Positions 1-7,734 are shown, counted from the first letter of the stretch. The stretch is 29,109 bases of DNA from an uncultured Lachnospiraceae bacterium (GCA_902783765.1 CACZSB010000044.1:1-29109); one strand, 5' to 3'. A program made the numbers and translations. Notes: generated by a model from the letters alone, not told the origin.

Positions 1-1
1 G

Positions 2-202
2 GAAAGCGACCGCCAATCTCTCCTGTACGAGAGACATTTCAGTATGCCCTACGGATGGATCAAGGAGTCCGGAACGCCCCCCGGAAACCACTGGGATTGC
101 ATATTGATGTCCCGGGAGGATTGCCGTCTGGGGGATGAGATCGAAGTGGAGGTTATCGGCCTTTTCCGCCTCCCATTTTGCGGAGCCCATCGCCGCCTTT
201 GA
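2..202 (+). CDS. C-terminal part of an unidentified protein (5' end outside window)
   Basis: An open frame enters from the left edge (reading from base 2) and stops at TGA 200-202, giving about 66 residues. The stretch MPYGWIKESGTPPG, then NHWDCILM and GDEIEVEVIGLF, reads like a real compact soluble domain. The alternating charged and hydrophobic pattern (GDEIEVEVIGLFR) faintly recalls the core of soluble inorganic pyrophosphatases, but the catalytic Asp signature is not intact, so I do not name it. The end (LPFCGAHRRL) looks less protein-like than what precedes it, so a late frameshift or truncated tail is possible. There is no convincing plus-strand terminator after it. The neighbour to the right, rubredoxin, is on the opposite strand, so the two are convergent. 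Confidence 0.4.
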   Translation, partial: ESDRQSLLYERHFSMPYGWIKESGTPPGNHWDCILMSREDCRLGDEIEVEVIGLFRLPFCGAHRRL

Positions 203-236
203 CGGCAGCGGCTTGGGGGGATGAGATGGAGGCAAG

Positions 237-270
237 AAAAACCGGGGCTGATTGGCAAATCAGACCCCGG
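237..270 (-). terminator. Intrinsic terminator of rubredoxin gene
   Basis: The bases at 242-270 form a GC-rich inverted repeat (CCGGGGCTGATT paired with AATCAGACCCCGG, one bulge). On the minus strand the hairpin is followed by a run of T (A-run at 237-241 on the plus strand). It lies about 20 bases beyond the rubredoxin stop codon. Confidence 0.75.
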
Positions 271-289
271 ATTCCTGATTCTATGGCGT

Positions 290-427
290 TTATTCCTCTA
301 CCTTGGTAAATTCTTCCTTTCCTACGCCGCATAAGGGGCAGGTCCAGTCCTCCGGCAGGTCCTCCCACTTGACCCCTTCGGCCGCCTCATCATACTCCCA
401 GCCGCATAAATTGCAAACATATTTCAT
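290..427 (-). CDS. Rubredoxin
   Basis: This is a 45-residue protein, MKYVCNLCGWEYDEAAEG..., with the two CxxCG knuckles (CNLCG at residues 5-9 and CPLCG at 30-34) that bind one iron atom in rubredoxins. The aromatic and acidic spacing (WEYDEA, PEDWTCPLCG) is the family pattern, although it is a little shorter than the usual 52-54 residues between end and start. It is a small cytoplasmic electron carrier, in anaerobes typically used for oxygen or peroxide detoxification. The start ATG (427-425) follows an AGGAGG ribosome binding site at 8 bases. It is a single-gene unit with its own promoter and terminator, divergent from the YitT gene. Confidence 0.93.
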   Translation of the reverse strand: MKYVCNLCGWEYDEAAEGVKWEDLPEDWTCPLCGVGKEEFTKVEE

Positions 428-468
428 GATTTCATCCTCCTGATATTTGATTGCCTTTTGGTACTTAA

Positions 469-497
469 AGCATAGGGTCCGGAAGGCTTCCTGTCAA
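469..497 (-). promoter_or_regulatory. Sigma-A type promoter for rubredoxin
   Basis: On the minus strand, TTGACA (complement at 492-497) and TATGCT (complement at 469-474) are separated by 17 bases, upstream of the rubredoxin ribosome binding site. The -35 box is perfect and the -10 box matches 5 of 6. Confidence 0.75.
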
Positions 498-567
498 GGC
501 CGACGGAGGGCTTTTCCGTGAGCTTGTTACACTTCAAAAACAAAAAATAAGAAAAATCAAAAAACTC

Positions 568-595
568 TTGCAAGATAGAGCGGGGCGAGTATAAT
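568..595 (+). promoter_or_regulatory. Sigma-A type promoter for the YitT gene
   Basis: TTGCAA (568-573) and a perfect TATAAT (590-595) are separated by 16 bases. Transcription would start near 602, leaving a leader of about 40 bases that contains a short CTCTCC/GGGGAG inverted repeat before the ribosome binding site of the gene at 643. Confidence 0.8.
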
Positions 596-642
596 CCCTT
601 AAATCAGTCTCTCCAGCATGGGGAGAGGAAAGAGATAGGATT

Positions 643-1515
643 ATGAAAAGCATTAAGAATCTCATAAAAAAATACTGGCTCACCTTTGTATGCACCACCC
701 TGGGCTGCCTCATCAGCGGCTTTGCCATTGATGCCTTTTATCAGCATTCCAAGCTGATTAGCGGAGGCGTTACCGGCGTGGCCATGCTCCTAAAATATCA
801 ATTCGGCTGGAATGCTTCCCTGGTGAATCTGCTGCTGAATGTGCCCATTTTCATAGTCGGTTTTATATTGCTGGGGAAAAAGCATGTAATCATCAGTCTT
901 TACGGTACCCTGGTGATCTCTCTGGCCATCCAGCTTTTTGAGGGCATCACCATTCCCTACGACAGCAGTCTTACCACCATTTTGCTGGGGGGCGTGATCA
1001 ACGGCTTCGGCTCCGGCATTATGATCCGCAGCGGGGGCACCAGCGGCGGCTCGGATATTATCGGCAAGATTCTGAACAAATATTTTTCCATCTCCATCGG
1101 CAATACCCAAATGGCTTTTAATGCGGTGGTGCTGTGTATTTACGGCTTTTTGTTCAACCTGGACCTGGCGGTGCTCACCATGGTCACGGCCATTGTGGCC
1201 ACCATTGTGAACAATCATATGATCGATGGTCTGGACCGGCGCCGGGCCCTGTATATTATCACCGACAAGCCCCAGGAACTGTCCCACCGAATCTATGAGG
1301 AATTAAAGCGGGGAGCCACCGCCATTCCCTGCCATGGCACCGCCGCCCAAAGCGAGCGCACCATGCTCTATGTGGTGATCTCCAAGCTCCAGCTGGCGGC
1401 CTTAAAGCGGATTATTAAGGAGACCGATCCCGCCGCCTTCTTTACCATCCATGTGACCACCGGGGTTTACGGAAAGGGCCGCACCTTCCATGCGGTGAGC
1501 GAGATCGGCGACTAA
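643..1515 (+). CDS. YitT family membrane protein (DUF161 + DUF2179)
   Basis: The 290-residue protein has five to six hydrophobic segments in residues 12-190, including the family-typical KLISGGVTGVAMLLKY and GSGIMIRSGGTSGGSDII glycine-rich loops. A soluble C-terminal DUF2179 domain follows (about 205-285, ALYIITDKPQEL... through TGVYGKGRTF). The full length matches the family. YitT proteins are common in Firmicutes and their transport substrate is not established. The gene has its own sigma-A promoter and a GAGGAAAG-like ribosome binding site. It is convergent with the TauE/SafE gene only 5 bases downstream, and no clear terminator hairpin is visible between them. Confidence 0.92.
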   Translation: MKSIKNLIKKYWLTFVCTTLGCLISGFAIDAFYQHSKLISGGVTGVAMLLKYQFGWNASLVNLLLNVPIFIVGFILLGKKHVIISLYGTLVISLAIQLFEGITIPYDSSLTTILLGGVINGFGSGIMIRSGGTSGGSDIIGKILNKYFSISIGNTQMAFNAVVLCIYGFLFNLDLAVLTMVTAIVATIVNNHMIDGLDRRRALYIITDKPQELSHRIYEELKRGATAIPCHGTAAQSERTMLYVVISKLQLAALKRIIKETDPAAFFTIHVTTGVYGKGRTFHAVSEIGD

Positions 1516-1520
1516 AATTC

Positions 1521-2285
1521 TTATAAAAACAATTCCCCCAAAATACGAACAAAGAAAATCGAGATGACCAGTATCATCAGAGGCAGCGTGATCTTGCTGC
1601 CTTTTTTGGCGAAAAAGCTGATGCCCACATAATTGCCCGCCATATTGAATAGGCCGGCGGTGAGCCCCAGAAGCAGCAGCACCCGGCCGCTGCTCAGATA
1701 AACCGCCAGGGCCGCCACATTGGAGCTTAAATTGATGGCTTTGGTGATGCCGTTGGCCTCTCCCAGGCGATAATGGGCCACGCCTGTAAGGAGAAGAATC
1801 AGAAAGGTGCCGGTGCCGGGCCCGTAAAAGCCGTCGTAGATTCCGATCAGCAGGGCAATCAGGCTGGCCAGTCGCAGGGTTTTGGCTTCGGGCAAGGGTT
1901 CCCGCTCTTTTTCCGTGGGCTTGGCTTTCAACAGGTAAAGGGCCAGCAGGGGCAGCAGCGGCAACATGATTATTTTGAAAACCTGGTCCGGCACCAGCAG
2001 GGCCAGCCGGGCCCCCAGGGCAGAGCCTGTGAGACCGCAGAGCATGTATATCCAGACTTTTTTCCAGGGAATCTGCCCGGCCCGGGACAGGCGGAAGGTG
2101 GCCACGGAGATGCCCATGCCCGCCGAGAGCTTATTGGTGGCAATGGCATTGTGGGGAGGCAGGCCCGCAATCATATAGGCGGGCAGGGAAATCAGCCCCC
2201 CGCCGCCGGCTATGGAATCCACAAAGCCGGCCATAAAGACCAGGGGCAGGATAATCAGATAGGTACTCAGGCTCGGTTCAAACAT
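1521..2285 (-). CDS. TauE/SafE family sulfite exporter-like membrane protein
   Basis: This 254-residue polytopic membrane protein has the duplicated family motif pattern: MAGFVDSIAGGGGLISLPAY near the N-terminus and GIYDGFYGPGTGTFLILLL in the second half. It has 7-8 hydrophobic segments and ends in the membrane. TauE/SafE (PF01925) proteins are thought to export sulfite, sulfoacetate or related organosulfur anions, and the substrate here is unknown. It is the last gene of a three-gene minus-strand cassette. Its start lies 1 base after the stop of the YgjV-like gene, so translation is probably coupled. Confidence 0.9.
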   Translation of the reverse strand: MFEPSLSTYLIILPLVFMAGFVDSIAGGGGLISLPAYMIAGLPPHNAIATNKLSAGMGISVATFRLSRAGQIPWKKVWIYMLCGLTGSALGARLALLVPDQVFKIIMLPLLPLLALYLLKAKPTEKEREPLPEAKTLRLASLIALLIGIYDGFYGPGTGTFLILLLTGVAHYRLGEANGITKAINLSSNVAALAVYLSSGRVLLLLGLTAGLFNMAGNYVGISFFAKKGSKITLPLMILVISIFFVRILGELFL

Positions 2286-2286
2286 T

Positions 2287-2886
2287 TTATTTTAGTTCAC
2301 AGACCCAGCTGCCGTCGGCGCCCTGGGCATAGCCCATGCGGGCAAGGTAACGCTGGTGATTCTCTGCGGGGCCCCGGTAGATCAGCCGGTCGATGCCCTC
2401 CCGGGGCAGCCGGCCATGGAGAAAACGCCCCAGAGAATAATCCCGGAAGCGGGGCAGGGAGTAATCCAGCAGGATCTCGCAGCTTTCCCCTTGGCGGCAG
2501 GCCAGCACCAGCCCCGCAGGATTCTCGTCACAGAGCAGAAGATAGGCGGTATCTGCCTTATCAAGCCCGGCCCTGACTCCGGGGAAGCATTTCTCAATAT
2601 CCTCCCCGTAACGCTCCAGCAAAAAGCGGAGCAGGGCATCATCCCGGGCTGCAGGCAGCAGGGTGTAATTATTCTCGCTGGTATGGGCCGCCACCCACAA
2701 AAAGCGCAGATTGATCAAAATCAATGCAAAATTCATCAGAGCCAGGGGATAGGAGCCGATCACCAGGGCGTAAATACAGGAAATCAGGCTGCCCACCATG
2801 TTGACGATCCGTAGCCGCACCACGGAGGTCATTAAAAAAGAAATCAGCACCAGGGCGGAGCCCAGGTAACCCACCAGTTCTATCAT
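2287..2886 (-). CDS. YgjV-like membrane protein with C-terminal GNAT-like domain
   Basis: The 199-residue protein has two parts. Residues 1-72 are three hydrophobic helices (MIELVGYLGSALVLISFLMT..., SYPLALMNFALILINLRFLW), as in the YgjV/Imp family. Residues 75-199 are a soluble domain resembling an N-acetyltransferase fold, with a conserved-looking LLDYSLPRFRDYSLGRFLH segment and a terminal RYLARMGYAQ. The function is unknown. The start overlaps the stop of the upstream hydrolase gene by 4 bases (ATGA), and the TauE/SafE gene follows after 1 base, so the three form one translational unit. The acetyl-CoA-binding loop is not clearly recognisable, so the second domain may not be catalytic. Confidence 0.75.
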   Translation of the reverse strand: MIELVGYLGSALVLISFLMTSVVRLRIVNMVGSLISCIYALVIGSYPLALMNFALILINLRFLWVAAHTSENNYTLLPAARDDALLRFLLERYGEDIEKCFPGVRAGLDKADTAYLLLCDENPAGLVLACRQGESCEILLDYSLPRFRDYSLGRFLHGRLPREGIDRLIYRGPAENHQRYLARMGYAQGADGSWVCELK

Positions 2887-3590
2887 CGGCAGGCCTCCAC
2901 GAAAGCGCGGATGATTTTTCGGCTTACCTCGTCGCTTTTATAGGCGAATTCCGGATGCCACTGCACCGCCCAAAGGAAGCGCTTACCGGGCATTTCCACT
3001 GCTTCCACCAGACCGTCGGCGGCCAGGGCCATGGGCTTCAGACCCGGCGCCAGCCTCCGAATCCCCTGGTGATGCAGGGAATTCACGGAAAAGCTGTCCC
3101 GCCCCAGCAGTTTTTTTAGGCTGCCATCCTCTGAAAGATATACGGGATGGGTCAGGGCATCGTAGGGATAATCCTGGTGATGTTCCACTTTTGTCCCAAA
3201 TTGCAGGGGCAGATCCTGATACAGGGTCCCCCCCAGGGCCGCATTGATAAATTGAAGGCCCCGGCAGATCCCCAGTACCGGTTTATCCAGCTCCAGCATC
3301 CGTTTCAGCAGGGGCAGCTCCATCCGGTCCCGGGCAGGGCAGGTGCCCAGATTGTCCACCTGGGGGGCTTCTCCGTACAGGGAGGGCTCCACATCATGGC
3401 CTCCGGTGAAGACAATTCCGTCGCAAAGATCCGCCAGCTGAAACAGTTCGGCGGAATCCTCCGTTAAAGGCAGCATAATGGGCAGGGCCCCCTGCTGCCG
3501 CAGCAGCTCCATATAAGCCGGCAGCATCCAGTAGCTTTCTCTTTCTATATCCACCAGGGGCACCACCCCGATGAGTGCTTTCTTTTCCAT
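2883..3590 (-). CDS. Class-I glutamine-amidotransferase-like (peptidase C26) gamma-glutamyl hydrolase
   Basis: With the chosen start this is a 235-residue protein of the PuuD/gamma-glutamyl-GABA hydrolase type. The nucleophile is Cys109 in VLGICRGLQFINAALGG. The catalytic His212 and Glu214 lie in AVQWHPEF, and DGIVFTGGHDVEPSLYG (57-73) is the usual oxyanion-region motif. It should hydrolyse a gamma-glutamyl amide in the cytoplasm, and the actual substrate is unknown. An upstream in-frame start at 3647 exists, but the ATG at 3590 follows AAGGAG at 7 bases, and the minus-strand promoter would lie inside the longer version, so the shorter start is preferred. It is first in the cassette with the YgjV-like and TauE/SafE genes. 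Confidence 0.87.
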   Translation of the reverse strand: MEKKALIGVVPLVDIERESYWMLPAYMELLRQQGALPIMLPLTEDSAELFQLADLCDGIVFTGGHDVEPSLYGEAPQVDNLGTCPARDRMELPLLKRMLELDKPVLGICRGLQFINAALGGTLYQDLPLQFGTKVEHHQDYPYDALTHPVYLSEDGSLKKLLGRDSFSVNSLHHQGIRRLAPGLKPMALAADGLVEAVEMPGKRFLWAVQWHPEFAYKSDEVSRKIIRAFVEACR

Positions 3591-3642
3591 GGGTTTTCTC
3601 CTTGTTTTTTTGGCGCTTTTCTCCCGTAGGAGCGTCCCGGGT

Positions 3643-3672
3643 ATCATAACCCGAAAGAACCCGGAAAATCAA
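3643..3672 (-). promoter_or_regulatory. Promoter of the hydrolase/YgjV/TauE cassette
   Basis: On the minus strand, TTGATT (complement 3667-3672) and TATGAT (complement 3643-3648) are separated by 18 bases, about 50 bases ahead of the start codon at 3590. The divergent promoter for the guanylate-kinase-like gene has its -35 box only 11 bases away. Confidence 0.6.
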
Positions 3673-3683
3673 GGCCCCGGGAA

Positions 3684-3712
3684 TTGCCAAGCCTTCCCAT
3701 TTCGGTTATAAT
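3684..3712 (+). promoter_or_regulatory. Sigma-A type promoter of the gmk-like/holB/ricT operon
   Basis: TTGCCA (3684-3689) and TATAAT (3707-3712) are separated by exactly 17 bases, followed by a leader of about 35 bases. It is the only convincing promoter before the five-gene plus-strand operon ending at 7734. Confidence 0.8.
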
Positions 3713-3753
3713 GAATCCGGTCCTCTGGGGACAGTATTGTTGTGGAAAGAAAC

Positions 3754-4341
3754 ATGGGAAAAATCTTTTATCTCATAGGCCCCAGCGCCTCGGGCAAGGA
3801 TTCTCTGGCCCGGGCTTTGCTGGCGGAATTCGGCGACCGGCTGAGGCCGGTGATCATGAGCACCACCCGGCCCATCCGCAGCGGAGAGCTGGAGGGGGAG
3901 GAGTATCATTTTATCTCCCGGGAGCGCTTTCAGGATCTGGAGGAGGCGGGAAAGGTCATCGAGGCCCGGACCTATCAAACGGTCCACGGGCCCTGGACCT
4001 ATGCCACTCTGGACGACGGCCAGATCGATCTAAGCCGCCATTCCTACCTGATGACAGGGACCTTGGAATCCTATCGGCGGACGGCGGAATACTTTGGCAA
4101 CCAGCAGGTCGTCCCCCTGTATATTGAGCTGGATAGGGGCCTTCGGCTGGCCAGGGCTCTGGAACGGGAGCGGGCTCAGACGGAACCCAAGTATGCGGAA
4201 ATGTGCCGCCGATTCTTGGCGGATGAGCAGGATTTCTCGCCGGAGAAGGTGGCGGCCTGTCATTTGCCCCGGGTTTACGAAAACGATGATTTCGATGCCT
4301 GCCTGGCGGCCATGCGGGAAACGGTGGAGCAGAACCTATGA
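3754..4341 (+). CDS. Guanylate-kinase-like protein
   Basis: The 195-residue protein has a P-loop near the start (GPSASGKDS, compared with GPSGAGKST in canonical enzymes). The GMP-binding segment is STTRPIRSGELEGEEYHFIS, which retains the TTRP.R..E..G..Y.F pattern of guanylate kinases (GMP + ATP to GDP + ADP). The Lys of the P-loop is present. The lid and C-terminal regions are divergent (HGPWTYATLDDG replaces the N.YGT pattern), so activity on GMP is likely but not certain, and it may be a second, specialised kinase. A GTG at 3742 is in frame, but the ATG at 3754 has a GGAAAG site 5 bases upstream. The next gene, holB, overlaps by 4 bases. Confidence 0.8.
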   Translation: MGKIFYLIGPSASGKDSLARALLAEFGDRLRPVIMSTTRPIRSGELEGEEYHFISRERFQDLEEAGKVIEARTYQTVHGPWTYATLDDGQIDLSRHSYLMTGTLESYRRTAEYFGNQQVVPLYIELDRGLRLARALERERAQTEPKYAEMCRRFLADEQDFSPEKVAACHLPRVYENDDFDACLAAMRETVEQNL

Positions 4342-5204
4342 CCCGGGCGGAACAGATGGTCCGGGATATGCTAGGCCGCCATGAGCTGGGACACGCCTTT
4401 TTGGTGGAGGCGGACCAGCCCGAAACCGGGGACCGGGTCATGGAAAAGCTGGCCCAGATGATCCAGTGCCAGGAGGGGACGGGCTGTGGTCATTGCGCGT
4501 CTTGCCGGGCCTTTGCGGGGGGCAACCATCCCGATATCATCCGCCTGAGCCGGGCCAAGGAGAGCTATGGGGTGGCGGAGATCAGAAGCCAGCTGGTGGA
4601 CGATATCGGCATCCGGCCCTACAGCTATCCCCGGAAGGTTTACATGATCCCCCAGGCGGAGCGGCTTTCTGAGATTTGCCAGAATGCCCTTTTAAAAACC
4701 CTGGAGGAGCCCCCCGCTTACGGGGTCATTCTCCTGTCCGCCGTGGGCCGGAGCGCCCTGTTGCCCACGGTTTTATCCCGCTTGATGATTCTCCCTGCCC
4801 GGGGAGAGCTGCCGACGGGAGAGGGGATAAGCCGGGAGGCCCGGACCCTGTTTGCGGAAAAGCTGGGGCGGATGGAATATATGGATATCGGCGAAATCCG
4901 TGGCCTGGGAGAGGAGCTGGCCAAGGGGGGGCTGCCGGCGGCAGAGACCCTGCTCCTGTGGGAGACCTATATACGGGACCTGTATCTGGCCCGGGCCGGT
5001 CAAAAGGAGCGTCTTTGCTTTCCCGAGGCGGAGGAGGCCATCCGGCAGCAGGCTCTAAGGCTTTCGGACGAGGCCTTAGGCCGATTAAAAAGGGAGGTTT
5101 CACTGGCCAAAGAGCGACTGAAAAGCAATGTGAACAGCCAGTGGGTCATAGAGGTGCTCTGTCTGAATTTCAGACAGGTTTTAACAGAAGCGAAGGAGTT
5201 ATAA
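4338..5204 (+). CDS. holB: DNA polymerase III subunit delta' (clamp loader)
   Basis: This 288-residue AAA+ family protein has the delta' layout: HAFLVEADQPETGDRV where a P-loop would be (degenerate, as usual for delta'), a zinc-binding set C44, C50, C53, C56 (CQEGTGCGHCASC), the HPDIIRL segment, and NALLKTLEEPP (about 115-126). It also has an SRLMIL sensor-like segment. It would act in the clamp-loader complex that places the beta clamp on DNA. The C-terminal collar domain, with NVNSQWVIEVLCL near the end, is complete. It overlaps the guanylate-kinase-like gene by 4 bases and is followed by ricT after one base, the same order as in other Clostridia. Confidence 0.9.
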   Translation: MTRAEQMVRDMLGRHELGHAFLVEADQPETGDRVMEKLAQMIQCQEGTGCGHCASCRAFAGGNHPDIIRLSRAKESYGVAEIRSQLVDDIGIRPYSYPRKVYMIPQAERLSEICQNALLKTLEEPPAYGVILLSAVGRSALLPTVLSRLMILPARGELPTGEGISREARTLFAEKLGRMEYMDIGEIRGLGEELAKGGLPAAETLLLWETYIRDLYLARAGQKERLCFPEAEEAIRQQALRLSDEALGRLKREVSLAKERLKSNVNSQWVIEVLCLNFRQVLTEAKEL

Positions 5205-5205
5205 T

Positions 5206-6132
5206 ATGCAGATTGCAGGGGTTCGGTTCAGACGAGCCGGCAAAATACACGAATATCAGACCGGGGAGCTGGAGCTGGCCCGGGGCAAGCGGGTGATTGC
5301 AGAGGCTGGCTGGGGCCTGGAAATGGGCACGGTGGTCTATATAAAGGATATTGAGGAAAATGCGGAAAAGCGGAAGGAGCTGAAAAGCATCAACCGGATC
5401 GCCACGGCGGAGGATATGGCCCGGGAGGGCCGGAACCGGGAAAAGGAAGCCGAGGCCTATAAGATCTGCCAGGAAAAAATCAAAAAGCACGGCCTCCTGA
5501 TGAAGCTGGTGGCAGTGGAATACACCTTTGAAAACAACAAGATTCTCTTTTATTTCACCGCGGACAATCGGGTGGATTTCCGGGAACTGGTGAAGGATCT
5601 GGCCTCCGTGTTCCATACCCGTATCGAGTTAAGACAGATCGGTGTCCGGGATGAAACCAAGATTTTAGGAGGCGTGGGCGTCTGCGGCCGAGTCCTGTGC
5701 TGTCACAGCTATTTAAGCGAGTTCCAGCCCGTATCCATCCGCATGGCCAAGGAACAGAACCTGTCCTTGAATCCCACCAAGATTTCCGGTATCTGCGGCC
5801 GGCTTATGTGCTGCCTGAACAACGAACAGGCCACCTATGAATACTTAAACAGCCGCCTGCCCGCCCAGGGAGATCATGTCACCATTCGCTCCGACGGCGA
5901 AAAGGGGACGGTTCAGAGCGTCAATGTACTGAAGCAGACCGTTAAGGTTCTCATCAGCCGGGGCGAGGATGATACGGACGTGCGGGAATGCGCCGTGGAA
6001 GATATCATATTCCACACCCGTCATCGGAAGGGGCGGATGAAATTAAGCCCGGAGGAGATGAAGGAAATCAAGGATCTGGAGGCTCTGGAGCGCCGGGAAA
6101 AGGATGGAGAAGGATCACAGTTGGAAGAATGA
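5206..6132 (+). CDS. ricT: RicT/YaaT, PSP1 domain protein
   Basis: This 308-residue protein has the PSP1 core (about 45-150) and the two cysteine signatures GVCGRVLCC (C160, C165, C166) and GICGRLMCC (C197, C202, C203). In Bacillus subtilis, RicT (YaaT) forms the RicAFT complex, which carries iron-sulfur clusters and affects RNase Y-dependent RNA processing, competence and sporulation. The cysteines that support cluster binding are all present here. ATG at 5206 follows AAGGAG at 8 bases. Its 3' end overlaps the next gene by 29 bases. The yabA gene that usually sits between ricT and the methyltransferase in Bacillus is absent. Confidence 0.92.
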   Translation: MQIAGVRFRRAGKIHEYQTGELELARGKRVIAEAGWGLEMGTVVYIKDIEENAEKRKELKSINRIATAEDMAREGRNREKEAEAYKICQEKIKKHGLLMKLVAVEYTFENNKILFYFTADNRVDFRELVKDLASVFHTRIELRQIGVRDETKILGGVGVCGRVLCCHSYLSEFQPVSIRMAKEQNLSLNPTKISGICGRLMCCLNNEQATYEYLNSRLPAQGDHVTIRSDGEKGTVQSVNVLKQTVKVLISRGEDDTDVRECAVEDIIFHTRHRKGRMKLSPEEMKEIKDLEALERREKDGEGSQLEE

Positions 6133-6892
6133 TGCCGCCCCGCTCCTGAAGGAGACGGAGCGCATAGATAAGCTGGGACGGAAGGGCTACCGTATCGTAC
6201 AGGATACGGAGACCTTCTGTTTTGGCATAGATGCGGTGCTTTTGGCGGAATTTGCCGCCCTAGGGCCGGAGGATAAGGTGGCGGATCTGGGCTGCGGCAA
6301 CGGGATTCTGCCCCTGCTGCTGGCGGCCCGGGATAAGGGCCACAGTTTTGTGGGCGTCGAGATTCAGGAAGGCATGGCCCGGCTGGCGGAGCGGAACGCA
6401 GCGCTGAACGGGTTGACAGACCGGATCAGTATTCTTCGGGAAGATATAAAGAAACTGGATGCCAGGCTGCCCCGAGCCAGCTTTGATGCGGTGGTGACCA
6501 ATCCCCCCTATATCCGGGCGGGGGCGGGCCTTATCAATCCCTCCTCGGCCCGGGCTCTGGCCCGGCATGAGCTGGCCTGTACCATGGCGGATGTGCTGCG
6601 GAGCGCAGCCGCCCTTTTGAAGCCCGGAGGCGCCCTGTTTATGGTTTACCGGCCGGACCGGCTGGAGGAACTTTTAAGTCATCTTTCCGGCTTTGGTCTG
6701 GCGGCCAAGCGCCTGCGCCTGGTCCACTCTTTTCAGGATTCCGAGGGGATCCTGCTGCTGCTGGAGGCCCGCCGGGGGGGCGCCCCGGGACTGAAGCTGC
6801 TGCCGCCCCTTATTTTATATGACAGCCCCGGCCGCTACAGCCGAGAGGTGAAGGCGTATTATCCGGAAATCACAGAAGGAGCCGAATCATGA
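6104..6892 (+). CDS. trmN6: tRNA1(Val) adenine-37-N6-methyltransferase-like (TrmN6/YabB family)
   Basis: The 262-residue SAM-dependent methyltransferase has motif I VADLGCGNGILPLLL (59-73), the acidic residue after strand 2 (VGVEIQEG), and the catalytic NPPY tetrad at 133-136, typical of enzymes that methylate exocyclic amino groups. By family it would methylate N6 of adenine 37 in tRNA-Val, although in Firmicutes the precise target is less certain. The N-terminal segment ERIDKLGRKGYRIVQDTETFCFGIDAVLL is the usual family entry. The start at 6104 lies inside the end of ricT (29-base overlap) with only a weak GGGAAAAGG site. It overlaps rsmI by 4 bases. Confidence 0.87.
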   Translation: MEKDHSWKNDAAPLLKETERIDKLGRKGYRIVQDTETFCFGIDAVLLAEFAALGPEDKVADLGCGNGILPLLLAARDKGHSFVGVEIQEGMARLAERNAALNGLTDRISILREDIKKLDARLPRASFDAVVTNPPYIRAGAGLINPSSARALARHELACTMADVLRSAAALLKPGGALFMVYRPDRLEELLSHLSGFGLAAKRLRLVHSFQDSEGILLLLEARRGGAPGLKLLPPLILYDSPGRYSREVKAYYPEITEGAES

Positions 6893-7734
6893 CGGGAACC
6901 TTATATATATGCGCCACCCCCATCGGGAATTTGGGGGATATCAGCCATCGGGTGCTGGAGGTTTTGAATCAGGTGGATTTGATTGCCGCGGAGGATACCC
7001 GCCACAGCGGGCTTTTGCTGAAGCATTTCGGCATCCAAAAGCCCCTGATCAGCTATCATGAGCACAATCAAAAGGAGCGGACCGGCCCCCTGCTGGAGCG
7101 GCTTTTAGGGGGAGAATCCGTGGCCCTCATCAGCGATGCGGGGACCCCCCTCATATCCGATCCCGGCGCCATTTTGGTGCGGGAAGCCACCCTGGCGGGG
7201 ATCCCGGTGACCTCTTTGCCGGGGCCCAGTGCCTTAATCACCGCCCTGACTCTTTCCGGGCTCCCGGCGGGCCGCTTTGTATTTGAGGGCTTTCTGCCCG
7301 TAAGCGGGAGCCAGCGGAGCCGGGCCCTGGAGGGGCTTAAGGAAGAGCCCCGAACCCTGATTTTATACGAAGCCCCCCACCGCCTTTATAAAACCCTGGA
7401 GGATCTTTTGGCGGTGCTGGGACCGGAGCGGCCCCTGGCCCTGTGCCGGGAGCTGACCAAGCTCCACGAAACGGTGCTCCGGGGCAGTCTGGGAGAGATC
7501 CTGGAAATAGTGAAAAAACAGGAGCCCCGGGGGGAATATGTATTGGTGCTGGGAGGGCTTAGTGCGGAGGAAAGCGCTCGGCAGCAGAATCTTTTGTGGG
7601 AAAGCCAGAGTCCCGAAGCCCATCTGCAGGCTTATATGGAGCGGGGCATGACAAAAAAGGAAGCCATGAAGGCCATGGCTTCGGATTTCGGTATCAGTAA
7701 GAATCAGATTTATAACAGCCTGAAATCGGATTAG
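6889..7734 (+). CDS. rsmI: 16S rRNA (cytidine-1402-2'-O)-methyltransferase
   Basis: The 281-residue tetrapyrrole-methylase fold protein matches RsmI. It has TPIGNLGDIS (10-19), AEDTRHSGLLLKHFGI, SYHEHN, SDAGTPLISDPG, the SLPGPSALITALTLSGLP motif, and a C-terminal ERGMTKKEAMKAMASDFGIS helix-turn-helix-like tail. It 2'-O-methylates C1402 of 16S rRNA in the decoding centre using SAM. It is last in the five-gene operon, starting with a 4-base ATGA overlap. Its stop TAG (7732-7734) overlaps the stop codon of the convergent small gene on the minus strand. Confidence 0.95.
   Translation: MTGTLYICATPIGNLGDISHRVLEVLNQVDLIAAEDTRHSGLLLKHFGIQKPLISYHEHNQKERTGPLLERLLGGESVALISDAGTPLISDPGAILVREATLAGIPVTSLPGPSALITALTLSGLPAGRFVFEGFLPVSGSQRSRALEGLKEEPRTLILYEAPHRLYKTLEDLLAVLGPERPLALCRELTKLHETVLRGSLGEILEIVKKQEPRGEYVLVLGGLSAEESARQQNLLWESQSPEAHLQAYMERGMTKKEAMKAMASDFGISKNQIYNSLKSD

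Noticed and set aside
1773..2576. A 267-codon plus-strand open frame opposite the TauE and YgjV genes
   Set aside because: It is Gly/Gln/Pro/Arg-rich shadow translation, with no start signal, and it crosses two real genes.
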